Source: an uncultured Collinsella sp.
GTDB lineage: Bacteria > Actinomycetota > Coriobacteriia > Coriobacteriales > Coriobacteriaceae
Reading direction: 5' to 3'
Assembly: GCA_900542305.1 (NCBI GenBank)
Contig: UQMU01000012.1
Span: 1 to 56,958, forward strand
Length of the DNA stretch: 56,958 nt
Shown here: positions 25,368 through 34,908 of the stretch, in pieces
Numbering within the stretch: position 1 is the first letter of the stretch
Layout of the letters: every line of letters starts with the position of its first letter
Notes under the pieces: model-generated
The model's database searches: none
What the model was told of the DNA's origin: nothing
Seen by the model: the letters and a program-made list of their open reading frames with translations, nothing else
Translations under genes and position numbers: made by a program

Positions 25368-28049
25368 ATGCAAAAGGAATACCTGTCCGCCGCGGCGGAG
25401 GTGCTCAGCGACCAAGGTGTCGATGAGAACCTCGGCCTGAGCGACGACGAGGCGTCGTCGCGCCTCGCCAAGACAGGCCCTAACAAGCTCGAGGAAGCCG
25501 AGAAGACCCCGTTGTGGAAGCGCTTCTTTGAGCAGATGGCCGACCCCATGGTCATCATGCTGATCGTTGCCGCCGTCATCAGCGCGCTCACGGGCATGGT
25601 CAAGGGCGAGGCGGACTTTGCCGATGTCGCCATCATCATGTTCGTCGTTATCGTCAACTCGGTGCTGGGCGTGGTTCAGGAGGCTAAAAGCGAGGAGGCC
25701 CTCGAGGCCCTGCAGGAGATGAGCGCGGCGCAGTCCAAGGTGCTGCGCGACGGCAAGCTCGTGCACCTGCCGAGCGCCGAGCTCGTGCCCGGCGATGTGA
25801 TCATGCTCGAGGCGGGCGACTCCGTCCCGGCCGACTGCCGTGTGCTCGAGAGCGCCACGATGAAGATCGAGGAGGCCGCCCTTACCGGCGAGTCCGTGCC
25901 CGTCGAGAAGCATGCCAACGTCATTGAGCTCGCCGCCGGCATCGACGACGTGCCGCTCGGCGACCGCAAGAACATGTGCTACATGGGTTCCACCGTGGTA
26001 TACGGCCGCGGTCGCGCCGTCGTGGTCGGCACCGGTATGAACACCGAGATGGGCAAGATCGCCGGCGCCCTGGCCGAGGCCAAGGAAGAGCTCACGCCGC
26101 TGCAGGTGAAGCTCGCCGAGCTCAGCCGCATCCTTACCATCATGGTTATCGTCATCTGCGTCGTCATCTTTGGCGTCGACATCATCCGTCACGGCGTGGG
26201 CAACGTCCTCACCGACCCGACAGCCTTGCTCGATACCTTTATGGTTGCCGTCTCGCTCGCCGTCGCCGCCATCCCCGAGGGCCTGGTCGCCGTCGTGACT
26301 ATCGTGCTTTCGCTCGGCGTGACCAAAATGGCCAAGCGCCAGGCGATTATCCGTAAGCTTTCCGCCGTCGAGACCCTTGGCTGCACACAGACCATCTGCT
26401 CCGACAAGACCGGTACCCTTACCCAGAACAAGATGACCGTCGTCAAGCACGAGCTCGCCGCGCCCAAGGAGAAGTTCCTGGCAGGTATGGCGCTGTGCTC
26501 CGATGCCCAGTGGGACGAGGAGCTGGGCGAGGCCGTGGGTGAGCCGACCGAGTGTGCGCTCGTCAATGATGCCGGCAAGGCGGGCCTCACTGGCTTGACT
26601 GCCGAGCATCCGCGCGTGGGCGAGGCCCCGTTTGACTCGGGCCGCAAGATGATGTCCGTGGTCGTCGAGACCCTGGACGGCGAGTATGAGCAGTACACCA
26701 AGGGTGCGCCCGACGTGGTGATCGGCCTGTGCACCCATATCTACGAGGGCGACAAGGTCGTTCCGCTGACCGAGGAGTGTCGCGCCGAGCTCGTGGCCGC
26801 CAACAAGGCCATGGCCGACGAGGCCCTGCGCGTACTGGCGCTGGCAAGCCACACCTACACCGAGGTCCCGAGCGACTGCAGCCCCGCTGCGCTCGAGCAC
26901 GACCTGGTCTTCTGCGGCCTGTCCGGCATGATTGACCCGGTCCGCCCCGAGGTCGCCGACGCCATCCGCGAGGCCCACGATGCCGGTATCCGCACCGTCA
27001 TGATTACGGGCGACCACATCGACACCGCCGTGGCCATTGCCAAGCAGTTGGGTATCGTCACCGATCGCAGCCAGGCCATCACGGGCGCCGACCTCGACCG
27101 CATGAGCGACGAGGAACTCGACGCGCACATCGAGGACTACGGCGTGTACGCCCGCGTTCAGCCCGAGCACAAGACCCGCATCGTCGAGGCTTGGAAGTCG
27201 CGCGACCAGATCGTGGCCATGACGGGCGATGGCGTCAACGACGCCCCGTCCATCAAGCGCGCCGACATCGGCGTTGGCATGGGCATCACCGGTACCGACG
27301 TCACCAAGAACGTCGCCGACATGGTGCTTGCCGATGACAACTTCGCCACCATCATCGGTGCCTGCGAAGAAGGCCGTCGCATCTACGACAACATCCGCAA
27401 GGTCATCCAGTTCCTGCTTTCGGCAAACCTTGCCGAGGTCTTCTCGGTGTTTATCGCCACGCTCATCGGCTTTACCATCTTCCAGCCGGTGCAGCTGCTG
27501 TGGGTGAACCTGGTCACCGACTGTTTCCCCGCGCTCGCGCTGGGCATGGAGGACGCCGAGGGCGACATCATGAAGCGCAAGCCGCGCAACGCCAAGGACG
27601 GCGTCTTTGCCGGACATATGGGTCTGGACTGCGTGGTCCAGGGCCTGATCATCACCGTGCTGGTGCTGGCGAGCTTCTTTGTGGGCGTGTACTTTGACAT
27701 GGGCTACATCCACATCGCCGATATGATCGCCGGCAATGCCGACGAGGAAGGCGTGATGATGGCGTTCATCACGCTCAACATGGTCGAGATTTTCCACTGC
27801 TTCAATATGCGCAGCCGTCGTGCGTCGCTGTTCACCATGAAGAAGCAGAACAAGTGGCTGTGGGCTTCCGCCGCGCTGGCACTGGTGCTGACGGTGATCG
27901 TGACCGTGCAGCCGACGCTTGCCGAGATGTTCTTCGGCCCTGTGACGCTTGAGCTCAAGGGCGTTCTTGCCGCTTTGGGCCTGGCCTTCCTGATCATCCC
28001 GCTGATGGAGATCTACAAGGCGATCATGCGCGCGGTGGAGAAGGAGTAG
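25368..28049 (+). CDS. Cation-translocating P-type ATPase, P2A calcium-type
   Basis: 893 residues, full length. N-terminal cation-ATPase domain (1-75), actuator loop with TGES (about 165), membrane segment with PEGL (about 307), phosphorylation site SDKTGTLTQ with Asp346, nucleotide domain with KGAPD, hinge TGDGVNDAPS, and C-terminal helices with NLVTDCFPALALGMED. The M4 PEGL and M6 N-x-x-TD motifs fit calcium pumps of the bacterial PMR1/SERCA-like group, so calcium export is likely; manganese is possible. AGGAGGGG precedes the ATG by about 8 bases but can be sequestered by the leader hairpin. Confidence 0.93.
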   Translation: MQKEYLSAAAEVLSDQGVDENLGLSDDEASSRLAKTGPNKLEEAEKTPLWKRFFEQMADPMVIMLIVAAVISALTGMVKGEADFADVAIIMFVVIVNSVLGVVQEAKSEEALEALQEMSAAQSKVLRDGKLVHLPSAELVPGDVIMLEAGDSVPADCRVLESATMKIEEAALTGESVPVEKHANVIELAAGIDDVPLGDRKNMCYMGSTVVYGRGRAVVVGTGMNTEMGKIAGALAEAKEELTPLQVKLAELSRILTIMVIVICVVIFGVDIIRHGVGNVLTDPTALLDTFMVAVSLAVAAIPEGLVAVVTIVLSLGVTKMAKRQAIIRKLSAVETLGCTQTICSDKTGTLTQNKMTVVKHELAAPKEKFLAGMALCSDAQWDEELGEAVGEPTECALVNDAGKAGLTGLTAEHPRVGEAPFDSGRKMMSVVVETLDGEYEQYTKGAPDVVIGLCTHIYEGDKVVPLTEECRAELVAANKAMADEALRVLALASHTYTEVPSDCSPAALEHDLVFCGLSGMIDPVRPEVADAIREAHDAGIRTVMITGDHIDTAVAIAKQLGIVTDRSQAITGADLDRMSDEELDAHIEDYGVYARVQPEHKTRIVEAWKSRDQIVAMTGDGVNDAPSIKRADIGVGMGITGTDVTKNVADMVLADDNFATIIGACEEGRRIYDNIRKVIQFLLSANLAEVFSVFIATLIGFTIFQPVQLLWVNLVTDCFPALALGMEDAEGDIMKRKPRNAKDGVFAGHMGLDCVVQGLIITVLVLASFFVGVYFDMGYIHIADMIAGNADEEGVMMAFITLNMVEIFHCFNMRSRRASLFTMKKQNKWLWASAALALVLTVIVTVQPTLAEMFFGPVTLELKGVLAALGLAFLIIPLMEIYKAIMRAVEKE

Positions 28050-28075
28050 GTCGAAAGGCCATCCTTCCCACCGGC

Positions 28076-28160
28076 CCGACCGCCTGCGGGGTTTCTTCTT
28101 CGCTAGTCCTCGCGCTTCGCGCTGCGGGATCGCTCAGAAGAAACCCCTCCCGGCGGGCGG
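28076..28160. repeat. Large intergenic hairpin, copy 2 of a two-copy family
   Basis: Arms about 28076-28101 and 28135-28160 pair across a GC-rich loop with CGCGCTTCGCGC. Shares sequence blocks with the hairpin at 18017-18111 after pheT. It lies 27 bp past the ATPase stop, before the true terminator. Confidence 0.8.
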
Positions 28161-28205
28161 GCCTTCGGATAACCTCTCGGGACCATGAGCTGAGGGAAAG
28201 TATGT

Positions 28206-28241
28206 GAGTCGGTCGAGCGGTTGCTCGACCGACTCTTTTTT
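28206..28241 (+). terminator. Terminator of the P-type ATPase gene
   Basis: Perfect 13-bp stem 28206-28218 / 28223-28235, loop GGTT, followed by six T. Confidence 0.95.
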
Positions 28242-28290
28242 GTGGGTAAAATACCTGCTCAGTTGTGATTTATGGTGCTGGGAGGCGCTT

Positions 28291-29475
28291 GTGGGCAAGG
28301 CTAAGGCTAAGGCGAAGAAAAAGACGACGGGGGCGCGGGCTAAGCGTGACCGTCGTCGGAAGCTCGCGACCGAAGCGCCCGTGTCTGCCGAGGAGTTGTT
28401 GGCGAGCGTACCGGGGCTCGATGCGCTGCAGGATGTTCCGGCGTTTGATGACCTGCCGGTCGATGAAGCCCAGCAGACTGCCTTTGATGATTTCTGCGCA
28501 CATGCCGAGGAGCCCGAGCAGATGCAGCTTGGCGTCGTGGTGCGCTTGGATCGCGGGTTTCCGCTGGTGGCGACTGCCAACGATACCTTCCGCGCCGAGC
28601 ATGCCGTGGGGTTTGCCAAGTCGCGCGGCGAGGACGAGGTCCTGCTGCCTGCCGTGGGCGACCGTGTGGCGGTGCGCCGCGCTCCCGGGCACGATATGGG
28701 CGTGATTGAGTGCGTGCTGCCGCGCCGTACGAGCTTTGAGCGTTGGCGCGGCCGTGCCCGCGGAGAGCGCCAGGTGCTCTGCTCCAACGTGGATAGCGTG
28801 CTAATCGTGCAGGCGCTCGGTGCCGGCGAGGTACTGCTCGACCGCGTGGCGCGTTCGCTGGTGTTGGCGCTCGACTGCGATGCCGAGCCGGTGGTAGTGC
28901 TCACCAAAGCTGACCGTTGCGATGCCGAGGAGCTCGAGCGCGATCTGGACCGCGTGCGCTGCCTGGTGGGTCCGGACGTGTGCGTAATCGTGACGTCCTC
29001 TGCCGAGGGCCGCGGCCTGGACGAGGTACGCGCCTGCGTGCCCGCCGGGAGCTGTGCCATGATTTTGGGCGAATCGGGTGCCGGCAAGTCGACGCTGCTC
29101 AATGCGCTGCTGGGCCACGATGCGTTGGCGACCGGCGGTGTGCGCGAACGCGACGACCAGGGCCGTCACACTACCGTCGCGCGCGTGATGGTGGCGCTAC
29201 CGGGCGACGCCGGCGTGATCGCCGATGCCCCGGGCCTACGCAGCCTACCGCTCGTGGGTCACGAGCGGGGTCTGGCGCGCGCCTTCCCCGAGATTGTCGA
29301 GGCATCGCGTGCGTGCCGGTTTGGCGATTGCACGCATACCCATGAGCCGGGTTGTGCCGTTCGCGAGGCCGAGGACGCCGGGCAGATCGACAGCCTGCGT
29401 TTGGAAACGTTCCAAAACCTGGCGTCATCCATGCGCGTGAGCGCTCAAATGCTCGATCCCGATGTCCATCTGTAA
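28291..29475 (+). CDS. rsgA: Ribosome small-subunit-dependent GTPase A
   Basis: 394 residues. Circularly permuted GTPase that matures the 30S subunit. An Ala/Lys-rich N-terminal tail (1-30) precedes an OB fold (about 75-140), then the permuted G domain: G4 TKAD (about 208), G5 SSAEG, G1 GESGAGKST (about 267), G3 DAPG. The C-terminal zinc site CRFGDCTHTHEPGC is complete. The start is GTG 28291, 5 bases after GGAGG; an upstream in-frame extension would cover the preceding terminator. The N-terminal 70 residues are longer than in common homologues. Confidence 0.95.
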   Translation: MGKAKAKAKKKTTGARAKRDRRRKLATEAPVSAEELLASVPGLDALQDVPAFDDLPVDEAQQTAFDDFCAHAEEPEQMQLGVVVRLDRGFPLVATANDTFRAEHAVGFAKSRGEDEVLLPAVGDRVAVRRAPGHDMGVIECVLPRRTSFERWRGRARGERQVLCSNVDSVLIVQALGAGEVLLDRVARSLVLALDCDAEPVVVLTKADRCDAEELERDLDRVRCLVGPDVCVIVTSSAEGRGLDEVRACVPAGSCAMILGESGAGKSTLLNALLGHDALATGGVRERDDQGRHTTVARVMVALPGDAGVIADAPGLRSLPLVGHERGLARAFPEIVEASRACRFGDCTHTHEPGCAVREAEDAGQIDSLRLETFQNLASSMRVSAQMLDPDVHL

Positions 29476-29492
29476 TTGATTTTTCCTATGAC

Positions 29493-29527
29493 AGCCGTCT
29501 CCCAACTGTTCGGGAGACGGCTTTTTT
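29493..29527 (+). terminator. Terminator of rsgA
   Basis: Perfect 11-bp stem 29493-29503 / 29512-29522, 8-base loop, followed by T6. Confidence 0.93.
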
Positions 29528-29565
29528 GCTGCGGAAAAGCCTCGAAACATGCAGTTTGCTGACGT

Positions 29566-29617
29566 GCTGACCAAAACCTTGCCACGAGCTTGACGGGCTG
29601 GTCAGCTTTTGGTCAGC
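29566..29617. promoter_or_regulatory. 11-bp dyad upstream of the Tad operon
   Basis: 29566-29576 and 29607-29617 are exact inverted repeats of GCTGACCAAAA separated by 30 bp. It is about 110 bp upstream of the first Tad gene and could be an operator; no regulator gene is adjacent. Confidence 0.5.
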
Positions 29618-29727
29618 GATTGGTTTGACATCGAAAACCAAGATCGCGATTGCGGCGCTTTGCACTCTGACCGCCCAGACAATGGTGGTACGGGCATTCG
29701 CCCGGCACTGCCATGAGAGGAGCGGCC

Positions 29728-30387
29728 GTGAACAAGAGCAAGCGCATCGCCATCAGTCTGGTCGCGGGCGTGCTCGCTGCGCTGCTCTGCATGGCTTACG
29801 GCTCGTCGATCCGCTCACGAGCCGAACAGGTCCAGGCTGAGACCTTGGCCAAGTACGGTGGCGATCGCGTCGAGGTATGCGTCGCGGCGCGCGATATCGA
29901 TGTGGGCGAGACCCTCGATGAGACCAATGTCATAACCCAGGAATGGTTGACAAGTCTGCTGCCGCGTGACGCGGCGACCGAGCTGCGCCAGGTGCGCGGC
30001 GACGTGACGACTTCGCGTATTCCCAAAAACGCCGTGATCTGCAATGTCTACACCAAGGCCGAGAGCCACAAGCTCGAGGTGCCTAAGGGCAAGGTCGCCG
30101 TTTCGGTGGCGGTCGATGCCGAGCACTCGGTCGGCGGTGCTACGGGCGTGGGCAGCTACGTGGATGTGTATGTGCAAAAAGACGGCGTAACCGATCGGCT
30201 GTGCGGCGCGTACGTGATCGATACCAGTGAAGATTCCGGTGCCACGCGCGAGGGCAAGATCGAATGGGTGACGCTGGCGGCTGACCCCGAAGACGTCAAG
30301 GAACTGCTGGGGGCATCGGGCAAGGGAACGGTCAGCTTGACGATTCCCGCCACGGCGCGCGGCAAAAAGAGCGGAGGCGACGAGTGA
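29728..30387 (+). CDS. CpaB/RcpC-like SAF-domain pilus assembly protein
   Basis: 219 residues. An N-terminal membrane anchor (about 5-22, RIAISLVAGVLAALLCMAYG), then a SAF domain (VEVCVAARDIDVGETLDETNVITQEWL..., about 43-105) and an RcpC-like region (VSVAVDAEHSVGGATGVGSYVDVYV). CpaB/RcpC proteins are periplasmic or wall-side Tad assembly factors. GTG 29728 is chosen over ATG 29713 because GAGAGGAG (29715-29722) lies 5 bases before it. First gene of the Tad operon. Confidence 0.82.
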   Translation: MNKSKRIAISLVAGVLAALLCMAYGSSIRSRAEQVQAETLAKYGGDRVEVCVAARDIDVGETLDETNVITQEWLTSLLPRDAATELRQVRGDVTTSRIPKNAVICNVYTKAESHKLEVPKGKVAVSVAVDAEHSVGGATGVGSYVDVYVQKDGVTDRLCGAYVIDTSEDSGATREGKIEWVTLAADPEDVKELLGASGKGTVSLTIPATARGKKSGGDE

Positions 30388-32036
30388 TGAAGGCGATCTG
30401 GCTTGCGTGCTGCGCGTGCGGCGATTACGGGCTGTTGCAGCGGGAAGTCGAGGGTCGTGATACGGGTGCACAGGTGCTTCGCGTGGGTGACCTGGACGGA
30501 CTGGTTTCCATGGCGCGGGCGTTTCCGTCGCGCCGCGGAGCTGCCATCATCGCGGCGTCTCTGTTTGATGCCGAAGATGTGCGCAAGACTGTTGCGCGCC
30601 TGACGGCCGAAGGCCGCGTGAGTCGCGTGGTCGTGTTGATAGAAACGCTCGATCCGTCGGATATCGAGGGGCTGTTTCGCGCGGGGGCGACCGAGGTCAT
30701 CGCTGCGCACAGTATATGCGGCAACGGGCGAGCGGGCGAGGGAGCGGTTGATTCCGATCGGCGCATGACGATTGAGCCCGATGCTTTTGTTGATAGGGAA
30801 CCCGGGGCGCCTCGCGCTACAAGAGGCCCGCGTGTTGATGATTATGGAAAAGCGGAAGCCGAGCATGGTCGGCGCCCCCGGAACCCCCTTGTATACGATG
30901 ACGCTGAAGGGCCGGCGCAGCATGCTGGCGACTCTCCGGCTGTAGATATGGGATACGTGCACGGCGTGAATCTGGCGGATGAACTCGACGAAGTTGAGGG
31001 CTTTGCCGGGTGCGGCGAGTTGTCGCTGATGCAGCATGAGCAGATTGCGCAGAACGAGCCTGCCTCGCAGACCGAACAAGCTGCCATGCCGGCCTGGACG
31101 CAGCGTGTAGTTGCGGCGGAGGAGACGGGGACGCTGTCACCGACGCCCGCCCCGCCGCCTCCGATGCCGCCGGCAGACGCTGCCGCTCCGCCGCATCGAG
31201 CTCCGGTCATCTGCGCCATTTCGGGTTCGGGCGGTTGCGGCAAGTCGACGATCGTTGCCACCATGGCACACGCATCGTCGCTGTTGGGCTTGCGTGCCGC
31301 CGTACTCGACCTGGACCTGATGTTTGGAAACCTTTACGACTTGTTAGGCGTCGATGCTCCGCACGATATGGCGGCACTTATCGAGCCGTCGGCGGCGGGC
31401 ACGCTCACCGAGCCGGATATCGTAGCCGCATCGATGCGCGTGGCGCCGGGCGTTACGCTCTGGGGTCCCGTCGCGGCGCCCGAGCAAGCCGAGCTCATGG
31501 CACGTCCGGTGGAGCTACTGCTTGATGTCCTGCGTCGCGAATCCGACGTGGTCTTTATCGATACCTCGGTCTTTTGGGGCGACGCCGTGGCGGCTGCGGT
31601 GGCGGCGAGCGACCGTTGCCTGGTCGTTGGCGATGCGGCGGTGTCGTCCGCGACATCGGCGTCGCGCGTCATTGAACTGGCAGGTCGAGTAGGTGTGCCG
31701 CGCACGCGCATGAGCGCCGTGTTCAACCGGTTCGGTGCGCGCGGGGCAGACGAGGACGTCGCCATGCGCTTTGAGATTGCCTGTGCGTTGAGCTCCAAGA
31801 TTCGTATCGCCGATGGCGGGCAGGATCTCGCCGCGCTCATGGCGTTTGGGCGCGCTGACGAGGCAGTGGGGCAGACCAGCGCTTTTGCGACTAGCGTGCG
31901 CGAGGCCACGCGCGAGATGCTCGTGGAACTGGGGTGCGCCGTCGGCCCTTGGAGCGATATGGTCGCCGACCGTGCAACGCGCACCGAACGCCCGCGTATC
32001 CGCCTTCCCTGGTCGCGCGAGGGCGATCAGCGATGA
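30387..32036 (+). CDS. tadZ: TadZ/CpaE-like pilus localisation ATPase
   Basis: 549 residues. N-terminal receiver-like domain (about 1-115), a long low-complexity linker (about 120-275, ending in a Pro-rich stretch) and a C-terminal ParA/MinD-type ATPase with deviant Walker A SGSGGCGKST (about 279-288). The segment VLDLDLMFGNLYDLLGVD is typical of CpaE. It localises the Tad machine at a pole or focus in studied species. ATG 30387 overlaps the preceding TGA by one base; GTG 30384 is the alternative. The linker is unusually long. Confidence 0.85.
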   Translation: MKAIWLACCACGDYGLLQREVEGRDTGAQVLRVGDLDGLVSMARAFPSRRGAAIIAASLFDAEDVRKTVARLTAEGRVSRVVVLIETLDPSDIEGLFRAGATEVIAAHSICGNGRAGEGAVDSDRRMTIEPDAFVDREPGAPRATRGPRVDDYGKAEAEHGRRPRNPLVYDDAEGPAQHAGDSPAVDMGYVHGVNLADELDEVEGFAGCGELSLMQHEQIAQNEPASQTEQAAMPAWTQRVVAAEETGTLSPTPAPPPPMPPADAAAPPHRAPVICAISGSGGCGKSTIVATMAHASSLLGLRAAVLDLDLMFGNLYDLLGVDAPHDMAALIEPSAAGTLTEPDIVAASMRVAPGVTLWGPVAAPEQAELMARPVELLLDVLRRESDVVFIDTSVFWGDAVAAAVAASDRCLVVGDAAVSSATSASRVIELAGRVGVPRTRMSAVFNRFGARGADEDVAMRFEIACALSSKIRIADGGQDLAALMAFGRADEAVGQTSAFATSVREATREMLVELGCAVGPWSDMVADRATRTERPRIRLPWSREGDQR

Positions 32037-33361
32037 GCCTGCAAACGAGGATTAAGGCTGCCGGCGCTGCGGCGGCGGCAGCGCCTGTAGATGCGGGGCG
32101 TCGCCGCGCCGTGAAACGACGCACCAAGCGCGCCGTGATGGACCGCATGGGTTACGACGAAGTGGCGCGTATCAGCGCCTATATCGACCCGGCACTTGCC
32201 CGCTCGGAATTGCGTCCTGCGGTGGAGGCGGCGCTCAATGTTGAGGAGCCGACCGATCTCGCGACGCCCGAGCGCGAGACCATCATCGACGAGATTTTGG
32301 ATGACGTGGTGGGCTTGGGGCCGTTGCAGCCGCTCATCGAGGACGACACCGTTACCGAGATCATGATCAACGGCTGCCGCTCGGCTTTCTTTGAACGCGG
32401 CGGCGTCTTGTACCCCATCGAGCATGCGTTTGAGGATGATGAGCAGATCCGTGTGCTTATCGACCGCATTATCTCGCCACTTGGCCGCCGCATCGACGAG
32501 CGCAGCCCCATCGTCAACGCTCGCCTCAAAACGGGCTATCGCGTCAACGCGGTGATTCCGCCTGTGGCGATTGACGGACCGATTCTCACCATCCGAAAGT
32601 TCTCGGACCGTATCTGCTCGCTGGACGAGCTCGTGGGGTTGGGATCGCTGCCGCTTTGGTATGCGCAGCTGCTGTCGTGTGCGGTGTCGCTGCGACAGGA
32701 CCTGGCGGTTGCGGGAGGCACGGGATCTGGTAAGACCACCCTGCTCAACGCGTTGTCATGTGAGATTTCCACCGGCGAGCGCATCGTGACGATCGAGGAC
32801 TCTGCCGAGCTCAAGTTTGCGCATCATCCGCACGTGGTGCGCCTAGAGGCGCGCGAGGCTTCAATTGAGGGCGAGGGCGCGGTGACGATCCGCGACCTGG
32901 TAACTAATGCCCTACGCATGCGCCCCGACCGCATCGTGGTGGGCGAGGTGCGCGGTGCCGAGTGCTGCGACATGTTGCAGGCCATGAACACGGGCCACGA
33001 CGGGTCGCTCACCACACTTCATGCGGGTTCAGAACAGGAGACCGTGGTGCGTCTGACGTTGCTTGCACGTTATGGCATCGATCTGCCGAGCGAGCTCATC
33101 GAGGAGCAGATTGCCATGGCGCTCGACGGCATCGTGATGTCCGAGCGCCACGCCGATGGCAGGCGTTTCGTCTCCTCGTATTCGGGGGTGCGACGCGCCG
33201 CATCGGGTGGCGTAGAGCTCGAGCGCTATGTGACGTTCGATGCCGCCGAGCGCACCTGGACGCTTGACCGCGAGCCGCCGTTTATCGCAGAAGGCCTGCG
33301 GTCGGGGACGCTCACACAAGAGGAGGTGGACGAATGGAGATCACTGTGCCCCTCGTCGTAG
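32033..33361 (+). CDS. tadA: TadA/CpaF pilus assembly ATPase
   Basis: 442 residues. Secretion ATPase powering Tad pilus assembly. N-terminal domain with GLGPLQPLIEDDTVTEIMING, then Walker A GGTGSGKTTLL (about 228), Asp box and Walker B RMRPDRIVVGEVRG, and the TGHDGSLTTLHAG His box. ATG overlaps the tadZ TGA (ATGA), implying coupling. Length is normal for CpaF. Confidence 0.94.
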   Translation: MSLQTRIKAAGAAAAAAPVDAGRRRAVKRRTKRAVMDRMGYDEVARISAYIDPALARSELRPAVEAALNVEEPTDLATPERETIIDEILDDVVGLGPLQPLIEDDTVTEIMINGCRSAFFERGGVLYPIEHAFEDDEQIRVLIDRIISPLGRRIDERSPIVNARLKTGYRVNAVIPPVAIDGPILTIRKFSDRICSLDELVGLGSLPLWYAQLLSCAVSLRQDLAVAGGTGSGKTTLLNALSCEISTGERIVTIEDSAELKFAHHPHVVRLEAREASIEGEGAVTIRDLVTNALRMRPDRIVVGEVRGAECCDMLQAMNTGHDGSLTTLHAGSEQETVVRLTLLARYGIDLPSELIEEQIAMALDGIVMSERHADGRRFVSSYSGVRRAASGGVELERYVTFDAAERTWTLDREPPFIAEGLRSGTLTQEEVDEWRSLCPSS

Positions 33362-34260
33362 GGGGCTTGGCAGGGCTTTCTGTCGCGACGGCGTGCGGGG
33401 CGGAACCTCGTGTGCCGCAGGTACCGCCGGCGGAGCTGGCACGTCAGGCGCTCGAGACGGTGGCAGAGAAGCTGCCGCGTGAGCTGGTGGAAAACGATCT
33501 GCTGAAAAAGATCGCCCGTTCGTGGGCATCGCTGGCTCCGGCGCATCGCCTTGGCCTCGTGATCGAAGATGCTTCGGGACGTTTGGCGTTTCTGCTGCTA
33601 TCGAGCGGTGTCTGCTGCGTTTTACTAACGATGGTGTCGTTATCGCCCCTCGGATTTGCCTTGGGACTTGTTGCTCCGATTGCTGTTGGCGCCGCTCGGG
33701 ATGGCTTTGAGAGCCGGCGCGAGCAACACGATGCGGAAGAGGCCATGCCCGAGGCGTTTACCGCACTATCCATGTCGCTTGCCTCGGGACATTCGCTGGC
33801 CCAGGGCATGCGCTTTGTGGGCGCTCATGCGCAAGAACCGGTGCATACCGAGTTTTTGCGGGTGGCGGCGGCGATCGATTGCGGCATCTCGGCGACCGAT
33901 GCGCTCGATGACTTGCTCGTGCGCATCGACGCCCCCGGTCTTTCGCTTGTGACCTTGGCGCTTAAGGTGTCACAGCGCACCGGCGCTCCGCTTGCCGACT
34001 TACTGTCCGAGGCGTCGAGCATGGTGGGGGGGCGCATTGAGCTCAAGCGCCGCTTGGATGTCAAGACGTCGCAGGCTCGCATGTCGGCGCATATGGTCGC
34101 GGCGATGCCGGCGGGCATGTGCGCGGTGTTGGCGCTGCTTTCGGCAGATTTTCGTCGCGGTCTTGCGACGCCTGCCGGCGCGGGCGCTGTGGTGCTGGGT
34201 CTTGCCCTCAACGCCGTTGCTCTGGTGGTTATCAGGCGCATTATGCGGGTGGAGCTATGA
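33334..34260 (+). CDS. tadB: TadB-like inner-membrane platform protein
   Basis: 308 residues. Type II secretion F (T2SSF) domain with the PEAFTALSMSLASGHSLAQGMRFV pattern (about 138-165) between two pairs of membrane helices (about 90-125 and 260-300). It overlaps tadA by 28 bp; AGGAGG precedes the ATG. With TadC it forms the membrane platform of the pilus machine. Confidence 0.85.
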   Translation: MEITVPLVVGGLAGLSVATACGAEPRVPQVPPAELARQALETVAEKLPRELVENDLLKKIARSWASLAPAHRLGLVIEDASGRLAFLLLSSGVCCVLLTMVSLSPLGFALGLVAPIAVGAARDGFESRREQHDAEEAMPEAFTALSMSLASGHSLAQGMRFVGAHAQEPVHTEFLRVAAAIDCGISATDALDDLLVRIDAPGLSLVTLALKVSQRTGAPLADLLSEASSMVGGRIELKRRLDVKTSQARMSAHMVAAMPAGMCAVLALLSADFRRGLATPAGAGAVVLGLALNAVALVVIRRIMRVEL

Positions 34261-34898
34261 GCGCCCCGGTTGCAGTTGCGGCTTGCCTGTGCGCCCTGAG
34301 TGTATTTGTCGCGACGGGTTTGGATCGGGCGGATGCACGCAAGATCGCAGGGGCCTGCAAGCGCGAGGCGGTGCTGGTCGCTGCCGCGGGTCGCTCGGTG
34401 GTCGATGCCCTGACCGCGCGAGTGAAGGGCGCGGTTGGAGCGGGCGGCCCGGCGCGAGTGTCGCTTGGCGAAGTGTCCGAGATGATCGATGTTGTGCGCT
34501 TGGGTCTTTCGGCCGGTCTTTCGTTTGATGCGGCGCTTGAGATTTTCTGCGCCAACCGCCGGTCAGTGCTGGCTCTTCGCCTTGAGCGGGCCTGCATGGC
34601 GTGGCAGGTGGGCGTGGGCACGCGTGAGGACGAGTTGTTGGCCGCCGCGCGCGACCTGGACGTGCGAGCGCTCGAGACCTTTGCCATTACGGTGGGGCAG
34701 GCACTCGCCCTGGGTGCCCCACTTGCCGAGACACTGGCCGCTCAAAGTCGCGAGATCCGTGCGGCTCATCGCGCCGCGGTCGAGCGCGAGATCGAGCGTG
34801 CGCCCGTCAAGCTGCTGATTCCCACCGGCACGCTCATCTTGCCGGCGTTGCTTCTGTCCATATTGGGCCCGCTGCTGGGAGCAGGCGGGATGATGTAG
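34257..34898 (+). CDS. tadC: TadC-like inner-membrane platform protein
   Basis: 213 residues. T2SSF-type core MIDVVRLGLSAGLSFDAALEIF (about 80-101) and C-terminal hydrophobic segment VKLLIPTGTLILPALLLSILGPLL. ATG overlaps the tadB stop (ATGA) and follows GGGTGGAG. It is shorter than many TadC proteins (about 300), mainly at the N-terminus. Confidence 0.82.
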   Translation: MSAPVAVAACLCALSVFVATGLDRADARKIAGACKREAVLVAAAGRSVVDALTARVKGAVGAGGPARVSLGEVSEMIDVVRLGLSAGLSFDAALEIFCANRRSVLALRLERACMAWQVGVGTREDELLAAARDLDVRALETFAITVGQALALGAPLAETLAAQSREIRAAHRAAVEREIERAPVKLLIPTGTLILPALLLSILGPLLGAGGMM

Positions 34899-34908
34899 GG
34901 AGGAATAC

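Noticed and set aside
25314..27797. 827-codon open frame on the minus strand
   Set aside because: Antisense to the P-type ATPase, rich in His, Asp and Gly, with no recognisable domain.
29625..29840. 71-codon ORF before the Tad operon
   Set aside because: TTG start without ribosome site, overlaps the cpaB-like gene in another frame, and shows no domain.
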